Positions 41,346 to 49,137 of a DNA stretch of 64,000 bases are shown here, in pieces. The position numbers and the translations under genes are program-made. Each line of letters begins with the position of its first letter. Position 1 is the stretch's first letter. The stretch is from Opitutales bacterium (GTDB lineage Bacteria > Verrucomicrobiota > Verrucomicrobiia > Opitutales > Oceanipulchritudinaceae), in NCBI GenBank assembly GCA_020831525.1, contig JAFIGH010000012.1, positions 1 to 64,000 on the forward strand, given 5' to 3'. The notes under the pieces were generated by a model. The model was given only the letters and a program-made list of their open reading frames with translations, ran no database searches and was not told the DNA's origin.

Positions 41346-41909
41346 CTACTCTTCTGCACCACTACCCTTCTCAGGCGTGACATTAGGCGGAAGCGCTTTT
41401 GCGGCCGATCCCCGCCTGCGGCGCAGGCGCCGCCGCCGCAGGAACCACGAGGCGAGGAAAAAGCCGCCCACCGCCGCCGCCGGAGCGATAAGGAGGCTGC
41501 CCGCGACCATAAAGGCACCGTCCTCGATGTACTCACCGGAGACACCGGGCCAGCGAATCAATGGTACGATCAGCCAGCCGAAAACGGCTTTCCCAAGACT
41601 GTGATAGGCAAAATACAAGGGTCCGACAGTGAGGGGATTGCAGACCCAGGACATCGCAAACGCCGCCACGAAGTTCGCCCGGAAAATCAAGCAGACAATC
41701 AAGATAAGAAGCGTTTGGATCCCCGCCGTGGGCGTCAGGGCGATGAACAGGCCCGCCGACACCCCCCGCGAGACGGCCGCATCGTGAATGTGCATGCACC
41801 CCATCCACTCCAGCCACAAGGTCACACGCGGATGCGCGCGCAGCCACGCCCGCGCCCGCTCCCGGCGGCGGCGCGCGAAACGCACAGATCGTAGGCGAAA
41901 CCATCTCAT
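41346..41909 (-). CDS. DUF2062 family membrane protein
   Basis: 187 residues. The central GLFIALTPTAGIQTLLILIV and SWVCNPLTVGPLY are hallmarks of DUF2062: small inner-membrane proteins with a conserved TPTPGIQ loop and three or four helices. The N-terminus (MRWFRLRSVRFARRRRERA) and C-terminus (FLRRRRLRRRRG) are strongly basic and probably cytoplasmic. The frame extends 18 codons upstream, but the MRW start fits the family better. The gene converges with the exoprotein operon and shows no link to it. The molecular function of the family is not established. Confidence 0.82.
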   Translation of the reverse strand: MRWFRLRSVRFARRRRERARAWLRAHPRVTLWLEWMGCMHIHDAAVSRGVSAGLFIALTPTAGIQTLLILIVCLIFRANFVAAFAMSWVCNPLTVGPLYFAYHSLGKAVFGWLIVPLIRWPGVSGEYIEDGAFMVAGSLLIAPAAAVGGFFLASWFLRRRRLRRRRGSAAKALPPNVTPEKGSGAEE

Positions 41910-42263
41910 TGAGTGTGCACAGGACGCAGCATCTCTTCCATGTTGAATGCGCCATTGCAGCAAAGGTCAATCCAAGCCCCAGACAAGTTTTCCCGTCGGG
42001 CGAAATGGATTCAGCCGGACCGCCGACCATTGCCCCATGCCTTCGTACCTATTCTTTACTAAGTTAGCTCACTGCCCTACCCTAACGAGACTTTCAGTTT
42101 CACCCTACAGCAACGGCGTTAATCCCCCTAACACATAACGCCGTTTTCCGTATGTTGTTTTTGAGAGAAAAATGCGCTGCCTGCCTTGCCATCCTGCGGA
42201 AAATCACTACGGATTAAGACTCTGTCAATTGAGTCACTGAATCACAACTAATCACTGTCAGTC
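41910..42263. other. Intergenic region upstream of small PEP-CTERM gene
   Basis: About 350 bp, more AT-rich than its surroundings, with no credible gene. It holds one strong dyad (listed separately) and probably the divergent promoters of the DUF2062 and PEP-CTERM genes. No promoter could be assigned with confidence. Confidence 0.55.
42112..42145. promoter_or_regulatory. Perfect 10-bp dyad AACGGCGTTA / TAACGCCGTT
   Basis: Arms 42112-42121 and 42136-42145 are perfect reverse complements separated by 14 nt, and the right arm is followed by TTCCG. It lies about 120 bp before the PEP-CTERM gene. It could be an operator for a dimeric regulator, with half-sites about two helical turns apart, or a stem-loop terminator. 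The loop length favours a protein-binding site. Confidence 0.45.
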
Positions 42264-42842
42264 ATGAAAATAACTCTCCCGCAATTGCTGGGCTTTGCTG
42301 TACTCGCGTCAGGCGCGTCAGCGCAACTCCACTTCGACGCGAAGGTCTACGGACCTGAGCGCCCCGTCGAGGTGCTAACTGATTCCATAACGATCAACCC
42401 GTCTGCAACGTCGCAGTGGAGCGCCGCCGATAGCGTGACCGACCCATGGGCCGCTGCTTGGGAAATTACGCTTTCTGACGAAGCGGCGGCGGTTGCCCCG
42501 TTCACCGTAAGTGCGGAAGAAGGCACTTCAAGCACCGTCGCGCCAATGGCGGATGCGCCTCCAACATTCGTCCACTGGGACGACAGCGCCTCATGGACAA
42601 CAGCGGACCGTTGGACCAACCCGGTCGCCCACGGCCCTATGACCGAACAGAACAGGATGCATGAACAGCAGTTTCAATGGCCGCAGGACGGATCGTCCGG
42701 CTATGAGGCAATATCCCGCCTGCAACCATATCAGAACATTACGGTCGTTCCGGAAACATCAACACTTGTCGGGGCAGGTGTGCTTCTCGCATTCGTCACC
42801 GCTCATTTCATGCTCCATCGCCGGAAGCGTCGGCGAAAGTAA
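42264..42842 (+). CDS. Small PEP-CTERM-like exported protein with a PET variant motif
   Basis: 192 residues. The signal peptide is ITLPQLLGFAVLASGASAQ. The middle is rich in Ala, Thr, Ser and Trp, with no recognised domain. The C-terminus has the tripartite sorting layout: VPETSTLV, then a hydrophobic stretch (GAGVLLAFVTAHFML), then a basic tail (HRRKRRRK). The canonical Pro-Glu-Pro is Pro-Glu-Thr here, but spacing, helix and tail fit exosortase substrates. The coding region is less GC-rich than its neighbours. No Shine-Dalgarno precedes the ATG. It stands alone between divergent or unrelated genes. Confidence 0.72.
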   Translation: MKITLPQLLGFAVLASGASAQLHFDAKVYGPERPVEVLTDSITINPSATSQWSAADSVTDPWAAAWEITLSDEAAAVAPFTVSAEEGTSSTVAPMADAPPTFVHWDDSASWTTADRWTNPVAHGPMTEQNRMHEQQFQWPQDGSSGYEAISRLQPYQNITVVPETSTLVGAGVLLAFVTAHFMLHRRKRRRK

Positions 42843-43098
42843 CGCCAATGGCGACGGTCGGATAAGGCCAGAACCGCAGAACGCAGCTACTATTATATGA
42901 GCGGCCTGTGATTCAACCATGGTTACCGCAACACCACCGCACCTGGACTACCGGCATAGGTCCGGCGCGCAGACCGACCTCCGGAAGGCGAACCTGCGCA
43001 AACAAGTCGAAGACCTCGCGCGGAAAGCCGTCATCCCGAAGAAAATCCAGCTCCGCCTCCGTCTTGCCATGGATGCGCGGCACGGCAGGATGGCGGTG

Positions 43099-43905
43099 AT
43101 GTTTGAGTCAATCACAAGCGTCCGGAATCCGCGGGTAAAGCACCTCGTGCGCCTGCGGGACAGCTCGCACCGGAAGCGGCAGGGCCGTTTTCCGGTGGAG
43201 GGGCGGCGGGAAGTGGAACGTGCCCTGAAAACGGGCTGGCCGTTGGAGACGCTGTATTTCTGCCCGGATTTCTTCCCGCGCGTGGATGCATACAGTGTGG
43301 TCGAAGCAGCCGACGCGGCGTCTGTGGATTGCGTCCTCATGGACAAGGTGCCGTTTGCCAAGGCGTCTCTGCGTGAGAACCCGGACGGAATTCTCGCCGT
43401 GGCACACACGCGGACGCTCTCCCTCGATGACCTGCCGGCCGGCGAACCTCCCCTTCTCCTTGTCGCGCAGGGTATTGAGAAACCCGGTAACCTCGGCGCA
43501 CTCCTACGCACAGCGGACGCCACGGGAGCGGACGCTCTCGTCGCCTGTGATCCGGTGGCCGACCTCTACAACCCCAACGCGGTGCGTGCCTCGCAGGGGT
43601 CTTTTTTCCATGTACCCGCCGCCGCTACGTCCACGGAGGTGCTCCTCGACTGGCTGGCCGACAAAGGTATCCAACCCGTCATGACAACACCGGGAGCGGA
43701 GCGGACACTCTGGGAAGCGGACCTTACCGGGGCGGTCGCGGTCGTTGTCGGCGCGGAAGCATCGGGCCTTCCGTCGGCGTGGCTGGCCGCGCCGGGAACG
43801 TCGGTCCGGCTGCCCATGCGCGGGCTGGCGGACAGTCTGAATGTCAATACAGCCGCCGCCGTGTGCCTATACGAGGCTATGCGTCAGCGTAGTTCGGCCC
43901 GGTGA
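43099..43905 (+). CDS. TrmH/SpoU-family RNA 2'-O-methyltransferase
   Basis: 268 residues from the ATG at 43099, where CAGGA lies eight bases upstream and the sequence begins MFESITSVRNPRVKHL, as the family usually does. The N-terminal substrate-binding domain (about 1-100) is followed by the trefoil-knot SPOUT domain. Motif 1 is QGIEKPGNLGALLRTADATG, motif 2 VVGAEASGLP and motif 3 LPMRGLADSLNVNTAAAV. These form the S-adenosylmethionine-binding knot. The family methylates ribose 2'-OH in rRNA or tRNA; the exact target cannot be told. The frame is open for another 60 codons upstream (to 42919), and that part has no family similarity I can see. Confidence 0.9.
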   Translation: MFESITSVRNPRVKHLVRLRDSSHRKRQGRFPVEGRREVERALKTGWPLETLYFCPDFFPRVDAYSVVEAADAASVDCVLMDKVPFAKASLRENPDGILAVAHTRTLSLDDLPAGEPPLLLVAQGIEKPGNLGALLRTADATGADALVACDPVADLYNPNAVRASQGSFFHVPAAATSTEVLLDWLADKGIQPVMTTPGAERTLWEADLTGAVAVVVGAEASGLPSAWLAAPGTSVRLPMRGLADSLNVNTAAAVCLYEAMRQRSSAR

Positions 43906-43948
43906 TCCCGCGCAGGAAGTATTTCTTCCGCACCGTGTGTCCGCGGGA
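43906..43948. terminator. Nested dyad between convergent genes
   Basis: Outer arms TCCCGCG (43906-43912) and CGCGGGA (43942-43948) enclose an inner hairpin GGAAG-tattt-CTTCC (43915-43929). It sits directly after the methyltransferase stop and before the end of the convergent TPR gene, a typical place for a bidirectional terminator. It has no T-tract. Confidence 0.35.
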
Positions 43949-43971
43949 GAAGCGGCGGCGGGCCGGAGGCC

Positions 43972-45669
43972 TCAGCCGGGAACTCCGTCGGGGTCGGGAA
44001 GGCGGATGGGACCGGTGTCGACTTCGCGCTCGCTGAGGACATCGGCAAGGCGGCCCACGAGATCGCGGCGGCCCGGCGTGAAAAGAAAGCGGTCGCTGCC
44101 GAGTTCGTTGTGCAGGCGTTCGAGGAGACTGTAGCTCGGCCGACGCATCTCAAGGAGTTGCGAAACGTGCTCGGTGATGGCGATGGATTCGCCGAGATCG
44201 AGTTCCAGCTCAACGAGACGGGCGAGGGCAGCCTCGTGTTCGCCATCACGGTTCACGGCTTCGGTGTAGAGGAGGCGGGCCGTCTCGATCCGGCCCATTT
44301 CCGCGAAGCGCTGGCCGACACTGACGAGGATGGACGGCGTCGTGCGCGGCGAGTCCATGAATTCGCGCAGGTAGACGCGCCCCAGTTCCTCGTTGCCTAC
44401 GCCATAATAAGCGATGGCCCGCATACTGGCGAAGACGCTCTCGTATTCCCGCAGCCAAGCCGGCTGCTCGCGCGCCAACTCGTTACAGAAGCGGATACCT
44501 GCCTCGTAGTTGCGGGCGGTGACATGGGCCTCGATGAAGAGCAGCCCGAAAAGCGCAATACTGTGGTTGTTTTCGAGAGCGGTCTCGTAGACACGGCGGG
44601 CCAGTGCAATGTCGCCGGCGTCGGTCGCGAACTGGGCGAGGGCCGCCATGGCGCGTTCTTCGCCACGGAACTGCCGGGCGATTTCGAGTGCCTCGCGCCG
44701 GGCGCGCGCTTCGCGGCCCGACTTGTGGTGGATATTGAGGAGATCGAGGCGCGGCTGCCAGTCCAGTGGATTGCGGAAGCTGCGGTCGAGGGCGATGTCG
44801 GCGGCCTCGGAGAAGCGCTCCTCCTCCACGAGAATGCGCAGGAGCGTGGTGTAGACCGGCTCGATCGGCTGGTCGCGGAAGGCCCGTGTAAAATTGGTGA
44901 GCAGTTCGACGGCCTCGTCGACCTTGCCCACCCGCTGCAAAAGCCGGCCCGCAAGGGTGATGCCCTCGATGTTGCGCCACAGGTTGTTGTCCTCGAAAAA
45001 ACGGACCGCGGTGGGATACTCGCCGCGTACGAGCGCCGCGCGCATCCCCGCGAGGGCGAAGACCGTGCGGATGTCATTGGGCACGTCCTCGCGCGCAAGG
45101 ACCTGCTCGGCGAAGGCGACGACCTGCTCATCCTGCTTTTCCTGCAGGAGCAGCTGAATGTAGAGGCGCTGATAATCAAGATCGTCGCGCGCGTATTCAA
45201 GGCCGCCCTCGAGGAGTTCGAGTGAAAGGTCGGGCCGGAAACCGGAGTACACCCGCGCAAGGAGCATGCGGCCCTCGGTATTGCGGGGCGAACGCGCCAC
45301 ACCCTGCCGGGCAAGCCTCAGGGCGCGTTGGATGTCGCCGTCTTCGACGCGCAGGAGGGCCTGCTCAATCTCGTAGTCGCCCTGCGCCTCCCGCACGGCG
45401 TCGCGCCGCACGGGGAAGAACATCATGTCGACATACTGCACTTCCTCGAAGTCCCGCACTTCACGGAAAAAGAAGTAGAGCGCCGTCGCCACGCTGAACC
45501 AGCCGATTAGGACCATGGCGACGAAGAGCATCGCAAGGCGGCCCCAGAGCAGCTGGATGCGGACGGTTCCGCGCTCGGTGGGTATGCGGCGGGCAAAGCC
45601 CAGCCACGTGACGGTGCCCGCGGGCTTGGCGGGCGCGGGCTTCTGTTTTGATTTTTCGCTCGAATCCAT
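43972..45669 (-). CDS. Membrane-anchored tetratricopeptide-repeat protein
   Basis: 565 residues. A proline- and lysine-rich cytoplasmic head of about 40 residues precedes one transmembrane helix (LAMLFVAMVLIGWFSVATALYFF). The rest is alpha-helical with TPR-like pairs, for example 'ALLRVEDGDIQRALRLARQGVARSPRNTEGRMLLARVYSG' in part and 'ALARRVYETALENNHSIALFGLLF' in part. Such proteins organise membrane complexes and have no enzymatic activity of their own. It lies 141 bp downstream of the CNNM/CorC gene and may share its transcript. Function is unknown. Confidence 0.8.
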   Translation of the reverse strand: MDSSEKSKQKPAPAKPAGTVTWLGFARRIPTERGTVRIQLLWGRLAMLFVAMVLIGWFSVATALYFFFREVRDFEEVQYVDMMFFPVRRDAVREAQGDYEIEQALLRVEDGDIQRALRLARQGVARSPRNTEGRMLLARVYSGFRPDLSLELLEGGLEYARDDLDYQRLYIQLLLQEKQDEQVVAFAEQVLAREDVPNDIRTVFALAGMRAALVRGEYPTAVRFFEDNNLWRNIEGITLAGRLLQRVGKVDEAVELLTNFTRAFRDQPIEPVYTTLLRILVEEERFSEAADIALDRSFRNPLDWQPRLDLLNIHHKSGREARARREALEIARQFRGEERAMAALAQFATDAGDIALARRVYETALENNHSIALFGLLFIEAHVTARNYEAGIRFCNELAREQPAWLREYESVFASMRAIAYYGVGNEELGRVYLREFMDSPRTTPSILVSVGQRFAEMGRIETARLLYTEAVNRDGEHEAALARLVELELDLGESIAITEHVSQLLEMRRPSYSLLERLHNELGSDRFLFTPGRRDLVGRLADVLSEREVDTGPIRLPDPDGVPG

Positions 45670-45810
45670 GGGTCAGTTAGTCTCCGGGGAGTTGGGGGAG
45701 GTGTGAAAAAAGAGTGAGTTTGAGCGGCAGAATGCCCGCCTCCTGCGACGGATGTCAATGCCGCCTGAACAAGCCTTCGCCGATTCCGCGCGTTTCAACG
45801 CCGGGGCCGC

Positions 45811-47157
45811 TCAATCGGTGAAATCGGGCACGGGGTCCGCCCCGCCCGGATCCTCCGCGCGGCGCAGCCGCGCCTCAATGACACGGGTCTCGTCCACCTC
45901 CGTCACGCGTATGAAGAGTCCGTCGACACGCACTTCCTCGCCTTTTTCCGGAATGCGGCCCAACCGTGTGGTGATCAGACCGCCGATGGTCGAGACCTCC
46001 TCGTCGTCAAGTTCCACGCCAAAACGCTCCGCGATCTCGTGGATAAGAGCGAGACCGGAGACGACCGACTCGGCAGGGTCGGAACTCTCCTGAATCAGGT
46101 CTTCCTCCTCCGCGTCGAACTCGTCGCGGATGTCGCCCACGATTGTCTCGAGAATCCGCTCCAGCGTGATGACGCCCTCGGTGCCGCGGAACTCATCGAT
46201 AACGAGAGCCATGTGCATTTTGTGTGCAAGGAGCTTGGCGAGCGCGCTTTCGAGGGTCTCCTCGCCGTCGATGCGGATGATGTCGCGGCGGAGCTTGCGC
46301 AGGTCGAGCCGGGCGGGATCGCCCGTTTGGCGGAAGAGATCCTTGATGTGAAGCAGCCCGATACAGCGGTCGAGATCGCCGTCGCAGAGCGGGTAGCGCG
46401 TATGCCCGGCCGCGCGCACCATGCGCAGGTTTTCCTCCACGCCGAGGTTGATGTCCACGTAGATGACCTGCTTGCGCGGCAGGATGACGTCGTCGACAAG
46501 GAGTTCGCGTAGGCGGAGCGTGTTTTTGAGGATGCGTTGCGTGACGTTGACCGAGGGGGCCTCGTCGCCCCGCGGCCCCGCCAGTCCTTCAATCTGCGCC
46601 TCAAGATCGAGCGAATCGATTGTCTCGACAGCATCGCGCGACAGACCACAGGCCCGCAACAGGGCGCCCGCAGTGGATTCAAATGCGCGCAGAAACGGCC
46701 CCGCCACCCACGAGAGCAACACCGTGGGCAGAAGCGCAAACGAAAGTGCCCGGCGCGGATGGGCGAGCCCGAGAATCCGCGGGGTCGATTCGGCGACGAC
46801 AAAGTGCAGGGCAACGGCGAGGATGAAGGCAAGAAGCGCGGATGCAGCGGTCTCCACCCCGAATGCGGCGCGCTCTCCCGCCCCGAGGGCAGCGCGCGCG
46901 ACCGGAAAAAAGACGAGTGCATAGCCCAGCGTACAAACGAGAATGCCCGCCCGCATCGCCTGCACGGCGCGGTGCGGGTTTTCGATGACGGGACGGTAGC
47001 GCGTATTGCCGCGCAACTCGTCAAGCAACGCCGGATTGAAATGACTGAATCGCAGGCGCAGGAGCCCGTATTCGCCGGCTACAAACAGCGCGTTGAGAGC
47101 GAGAAAGAGGAGAATGCCGATCACATACGGCAACGGCACCTGCGGAAGCGGGTCCAC
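45811..47157 (-). CDS. CNNM/CorC (HlyC) family membrane protein with CBS pair
   Basis: 448 residues starting with GTG, 3 bp after the hisC stop. The N-terminal CNNM (DUF21) domain has three or four hydrophobic helices (YVIGILLFLALNALFVAGEYG, then ILVCTLGYALVFFPV). Two CBS domains follow: the first around residues 215-275, and the second with MALVIDEFRGTEGVITLERI, the most conserved signature. A C-terminal CorC/HlyC domain follows (STIGGLITTRLGRIPEKGEEV). Relatives bind adenine nucleotides on the CBS pair and are linked to Mg2+ (sometimes Co2+ or Na+) efflux. The older label 'hemolysin' is misleading. Confidence 0.92.
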   Translation of the reverse strand: MDPLPQVPLPYVIGILLFLALNALFVAGEYGLLRLRFSHFNPALLDELRGNTRYRPVIENPHRAVQAMRAGILVCTLGYALVFFPVARAALGAGERAAFGVETAASALLAFILAVALHFVVAESTPRILGLAHPRRALSFALLPTVLLSWVAGPFLRAFESTAGALLRACGLSRDAVETIDSLDLEAQIEGLAGPRGDEAPSVNVTQRILKNTLRLRELLVDDVILPRKQVIYVDINLGVEENLRMVRAAGHTRYPLCDGDLDRCIGLLHIKDLFRQTGDPARLDLRKLRRDIIRIDGEETLESALAKLLAHKMHMALVIDEFRGTEGVITLERILETIVGDIRDEFDAEEEDLIQESSDPAESVVSGLALIHEIAERFGVELDDEEVSTIGGLITTRLGRIPEKGEEVRVDGLFIRVTEVDETRVIEARLRRAEDPGGADPVPDFTD

Positions 47158-47160
47158 GCG

Positions 47161-48267
47161 CTACGCCCGGGAGGGTTGCAGGAGGCTCTCCAGCGCACCG
47201 AGGAAGCGCCGGTTCTGCGCCTCGGTGCCGACCGAGACCCGCAGGTAATCCGGCAGGCCGTAGTTGGCCACCGGACGCACGATGACGCCGACCGCCTGGA
47301 GACCGCGCGCGAGGTCCGCCGAGCGTTCGCCAGTGCGCACAAGGGTGAAGTTTGCCTCGCTGCGCACGCACTCCACGCCCAGCGCGGCGAGCCCTTTCTC
47401 GAGTTGGAGCTGCCCGGCCATATTGCAATGGCGGCTCTGGTCGACAAAGGCAGTGTCGTTGAGTGCGGCGAGAGCCGCCGCCTGCGCCACGTTGCCCGTG
47501 TTGAAGGGCGGGCGCACGGCGTTGAGCGCTTCGGAGAGTTCCGGCGTTGTATAGGCATAGCCGATACGCAGTCCGGCGAGCCCGTGGATTTTGGAGAATG
47601 TGCGCGTGCATACAACCTTGCGCCCCTCCGCAATGAGCGGACGCAGGTCGGCAGGGCGCGACTGGTACTCCGCATAGGCTTCGTCGTAGCAGAAGACCAC
47701 GTTATCCGGCAGGCTGCGGGCGAAGTCGAGCACCTCGCCCGCGCCCAGTGCCGTACCCGTGGGATTGTTCGGGTTGGGAAGAAAGAGGAGGCGCGTGCGG
47801 TCGGTGACAGCCGCGAGCATCGCCGCCGGGTCATGGACCAGATCCGGCATCGCCGTCTCCACCGGCCGGCCGTCGTGAAGCAAAGTGGCGATCTTGTATG
47901 TGACGAAGGCATGCGCCCCCATCACGACCTCCACACCCGGTTCCACGAAGAGATCGCAGAGCCGGTAGAAAATCTCGTTGGAACCGGCGGCGAGGACGAT
48001 CTGCCGGTCCTCCATCCCCAACCGCCCGGCGAGGGCGCGGGTGAGAAAGTAGCCCGCGTTGTCCGGATACAGCCATGTGTCCGCGAGAGCACGCCGGGCC
48101 GCCTCGAGCGCGCGGGGACTCGATCCCAGCGGATTCTCATTCGAGGCCAGCTTGACCACCTCGCGGGGGTCGAGGCCGCACTCCCTCGCCACCAGTTCAA
48201 TCGGTTTGCCGGGCTGGTAGACCGGAAGCCTCTTGACGGAGGCCCTCATCAATTCGGAGCTTTGCAT
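47161..48267 (-). CDS. hisC: Histidinol-phosphate aminotransferase
   Basis: 368 residues, the normal length for HisC. This PLP-dependent fold-type I enzyme converts imidazole-acetol phosphate and glutamate to histidinol phosphate. Seen: the N-terminal KLASNENPLGSSPRALEAAR motif, LPNPNNPTGT, CYDEAYAEY with the PLP-ring Asp and Tyr, and FSKIHGLAGLRIGY with the PLP-binding Lys. C-terminal RPVANYGLPDYLRVSVGT holds the substrate-binding Arg. Other subgroup members, such as aromatic aminotransferases, share these motifs, so specificity is not certain. The frame is open far upstream, but the protein begins at ATG 48267 or at the in-frame ATG 48249. It is followed directly by the CNNM gene and has no other his genes nearby. 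Confidence 0.9.
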   Translation of the reverse strand: MQSSELMRASVKRLPVYQPGKPIELVARECGLDPREVVKLASNENPLGSSPRALEAARRALADTWLYPDNAGYFLTRALAGRLGMEDRQIVLAAGSNEIFYRLCDLFVEPGVEVVMGAHAFVTYKIATLLHDGRPVETAMPDLVHDPAAMLAAVTDRTRLLFLPNPNNPTGTALGAGEVLDFARSLPDNVVFCYDEAYAEYQSRPADLRPLIAEGRKVVCTRTFSKIHGLAGLRIGYAYTTPELSEALNAVRPPFNTGNVAQAAALAALNDTAFVDQSRHCNMAGQLQLEKGLAALGVECVRSEANFTLVRTGERSADLARGLQAVGVIVRPVANYGLPDYLRVSVGTEAQNRRFLGALESLLQPSRA

Positions 48268-48324
48268 TGAGTAAACGCGGACATTCCTCCATGCCCCGCG
48301 CATCCTTGCAAGGGAATTCAAAGC

Positions 48325-49116
48325 ATGAACGCCCGATCCAATAATGCGGCCCAGCGCCTCCTCTGCCTGCCGGAAGACCGGCGGGAGGCCGCCGCCAACA
48401 TGGCCATCGATCTCTGGATGCTCCGAACGGCAGGGATGCACCCCGGCGCAGGCACCCTCTTCCACGGCTATGGATGGAGCGAGCCCGCCTTCACCTTCGG
48501 CCAGTCGCAGCGCTGGCACGACATCCGCGCACACATCGAAAAAATCACCCGCGGCGGGCGCCCCGTGCCCGCCCTTATCCGGCGCCCAACCGGGGGCGGA
48601 CTCGTCGACCACCGCCGCGACTGGACCTACGCCCTCGTCTTTCCCGCGCGGAGCGCCGCCGCCGCCGACCGGCCCGCCGGGCTCTACATCCGCGTACACC
48701 ACCTCCTCGCGGACGCCCTCGGCGAAGCGAACGTGGCGGCCCGCCTCAAAGAGTGTCCCCCGCCCGGTGCATGCTCTTCGGAAAACGGCGCCCCGGCACA
48801 CAACCGCCTTGGCCGCGGCGGTCCGTCCGTCTGTTTTGACGATCCCGTGCCGGGCGATCTCCTCGACCCCGCGACCGGTGTCAAAGTAGCGGGTGCCGCC
48901 ATGAAGCGCACGCGCGACGGTGTCCTCTTCCAAGGCAGTGTCGTGGCGGAGGCACTCGCCTTCCCCGCCGCTCGGGAAGTCGTGCGCCGGGCCTTCCTCT
49001 CCCGGCTCGCCCAATCCCTCGATCTTGAGGCCGCCTCTCTTTCGCCTCCGCCCGCGCCCGCGCTGGCAGCGTTGCGCGCGACATTCCGGTCGACCGCGTG
49101 GAACCTGCGGCGGTGA
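48325..49116 (+). CDS. Lipoate/biotin protein ligase-like (BPL_LplA_LipB fold)
   Basis: 263 residues; AAGGGA lies nine bases before the ATG. The diagnostic motif is RRPTGGGLVDHRRDWTYALV, the lipoyl/biotinyl-binding RRxTGGGxVxH loop, with the later lysine motif TGVKVAGAAMKRTRDGVLFQGS. The family attaches lipoate or octanoate to E2 and GcvH domains, or transfers acyl groups. The C-terminal accessory domain of E. coli LplA is absent, so it resembles LipM/LipL-type or single-domain ligases. It is divergent from hisC and has no lipoate genes near it. The first 60 residues include the usual NMAIDLWML start helix. Confidence 0.85.
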   Translation: MNARSNNAAQRLLCLPEDRREAAANMAIDLWMLRTAGMHPGAGTLFHGYGWSEPAFTFGQSQRWHDIRAHIEKITRGGRPVPALIRRPTGGGLVDHRRDWTYALVFPARSAAAADRPAGLYIRVHHLLADALGEANVAARLKECPPPGACSSENGAPAHNRLGRGGPSVCFDDPVPGDLLDPATGVKVAGAAMKRTRDGVLFQGSVVAEALAFPAAREVVRRAFLSRLAQSLDLEAASLSPPPAPALAALRATFRSTAWNLRR

Positions 49117-49137
49117 ATCCCGCCGGTCGGGCACACT

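Noticed and set aside
42919-43098. A 60-residue N-terminal extension of the methyltransferase.
   Set aside because: It has no counterpart in the family, while the ATG at 43099 has a ribosome binding site and begins with the standard family sequence.
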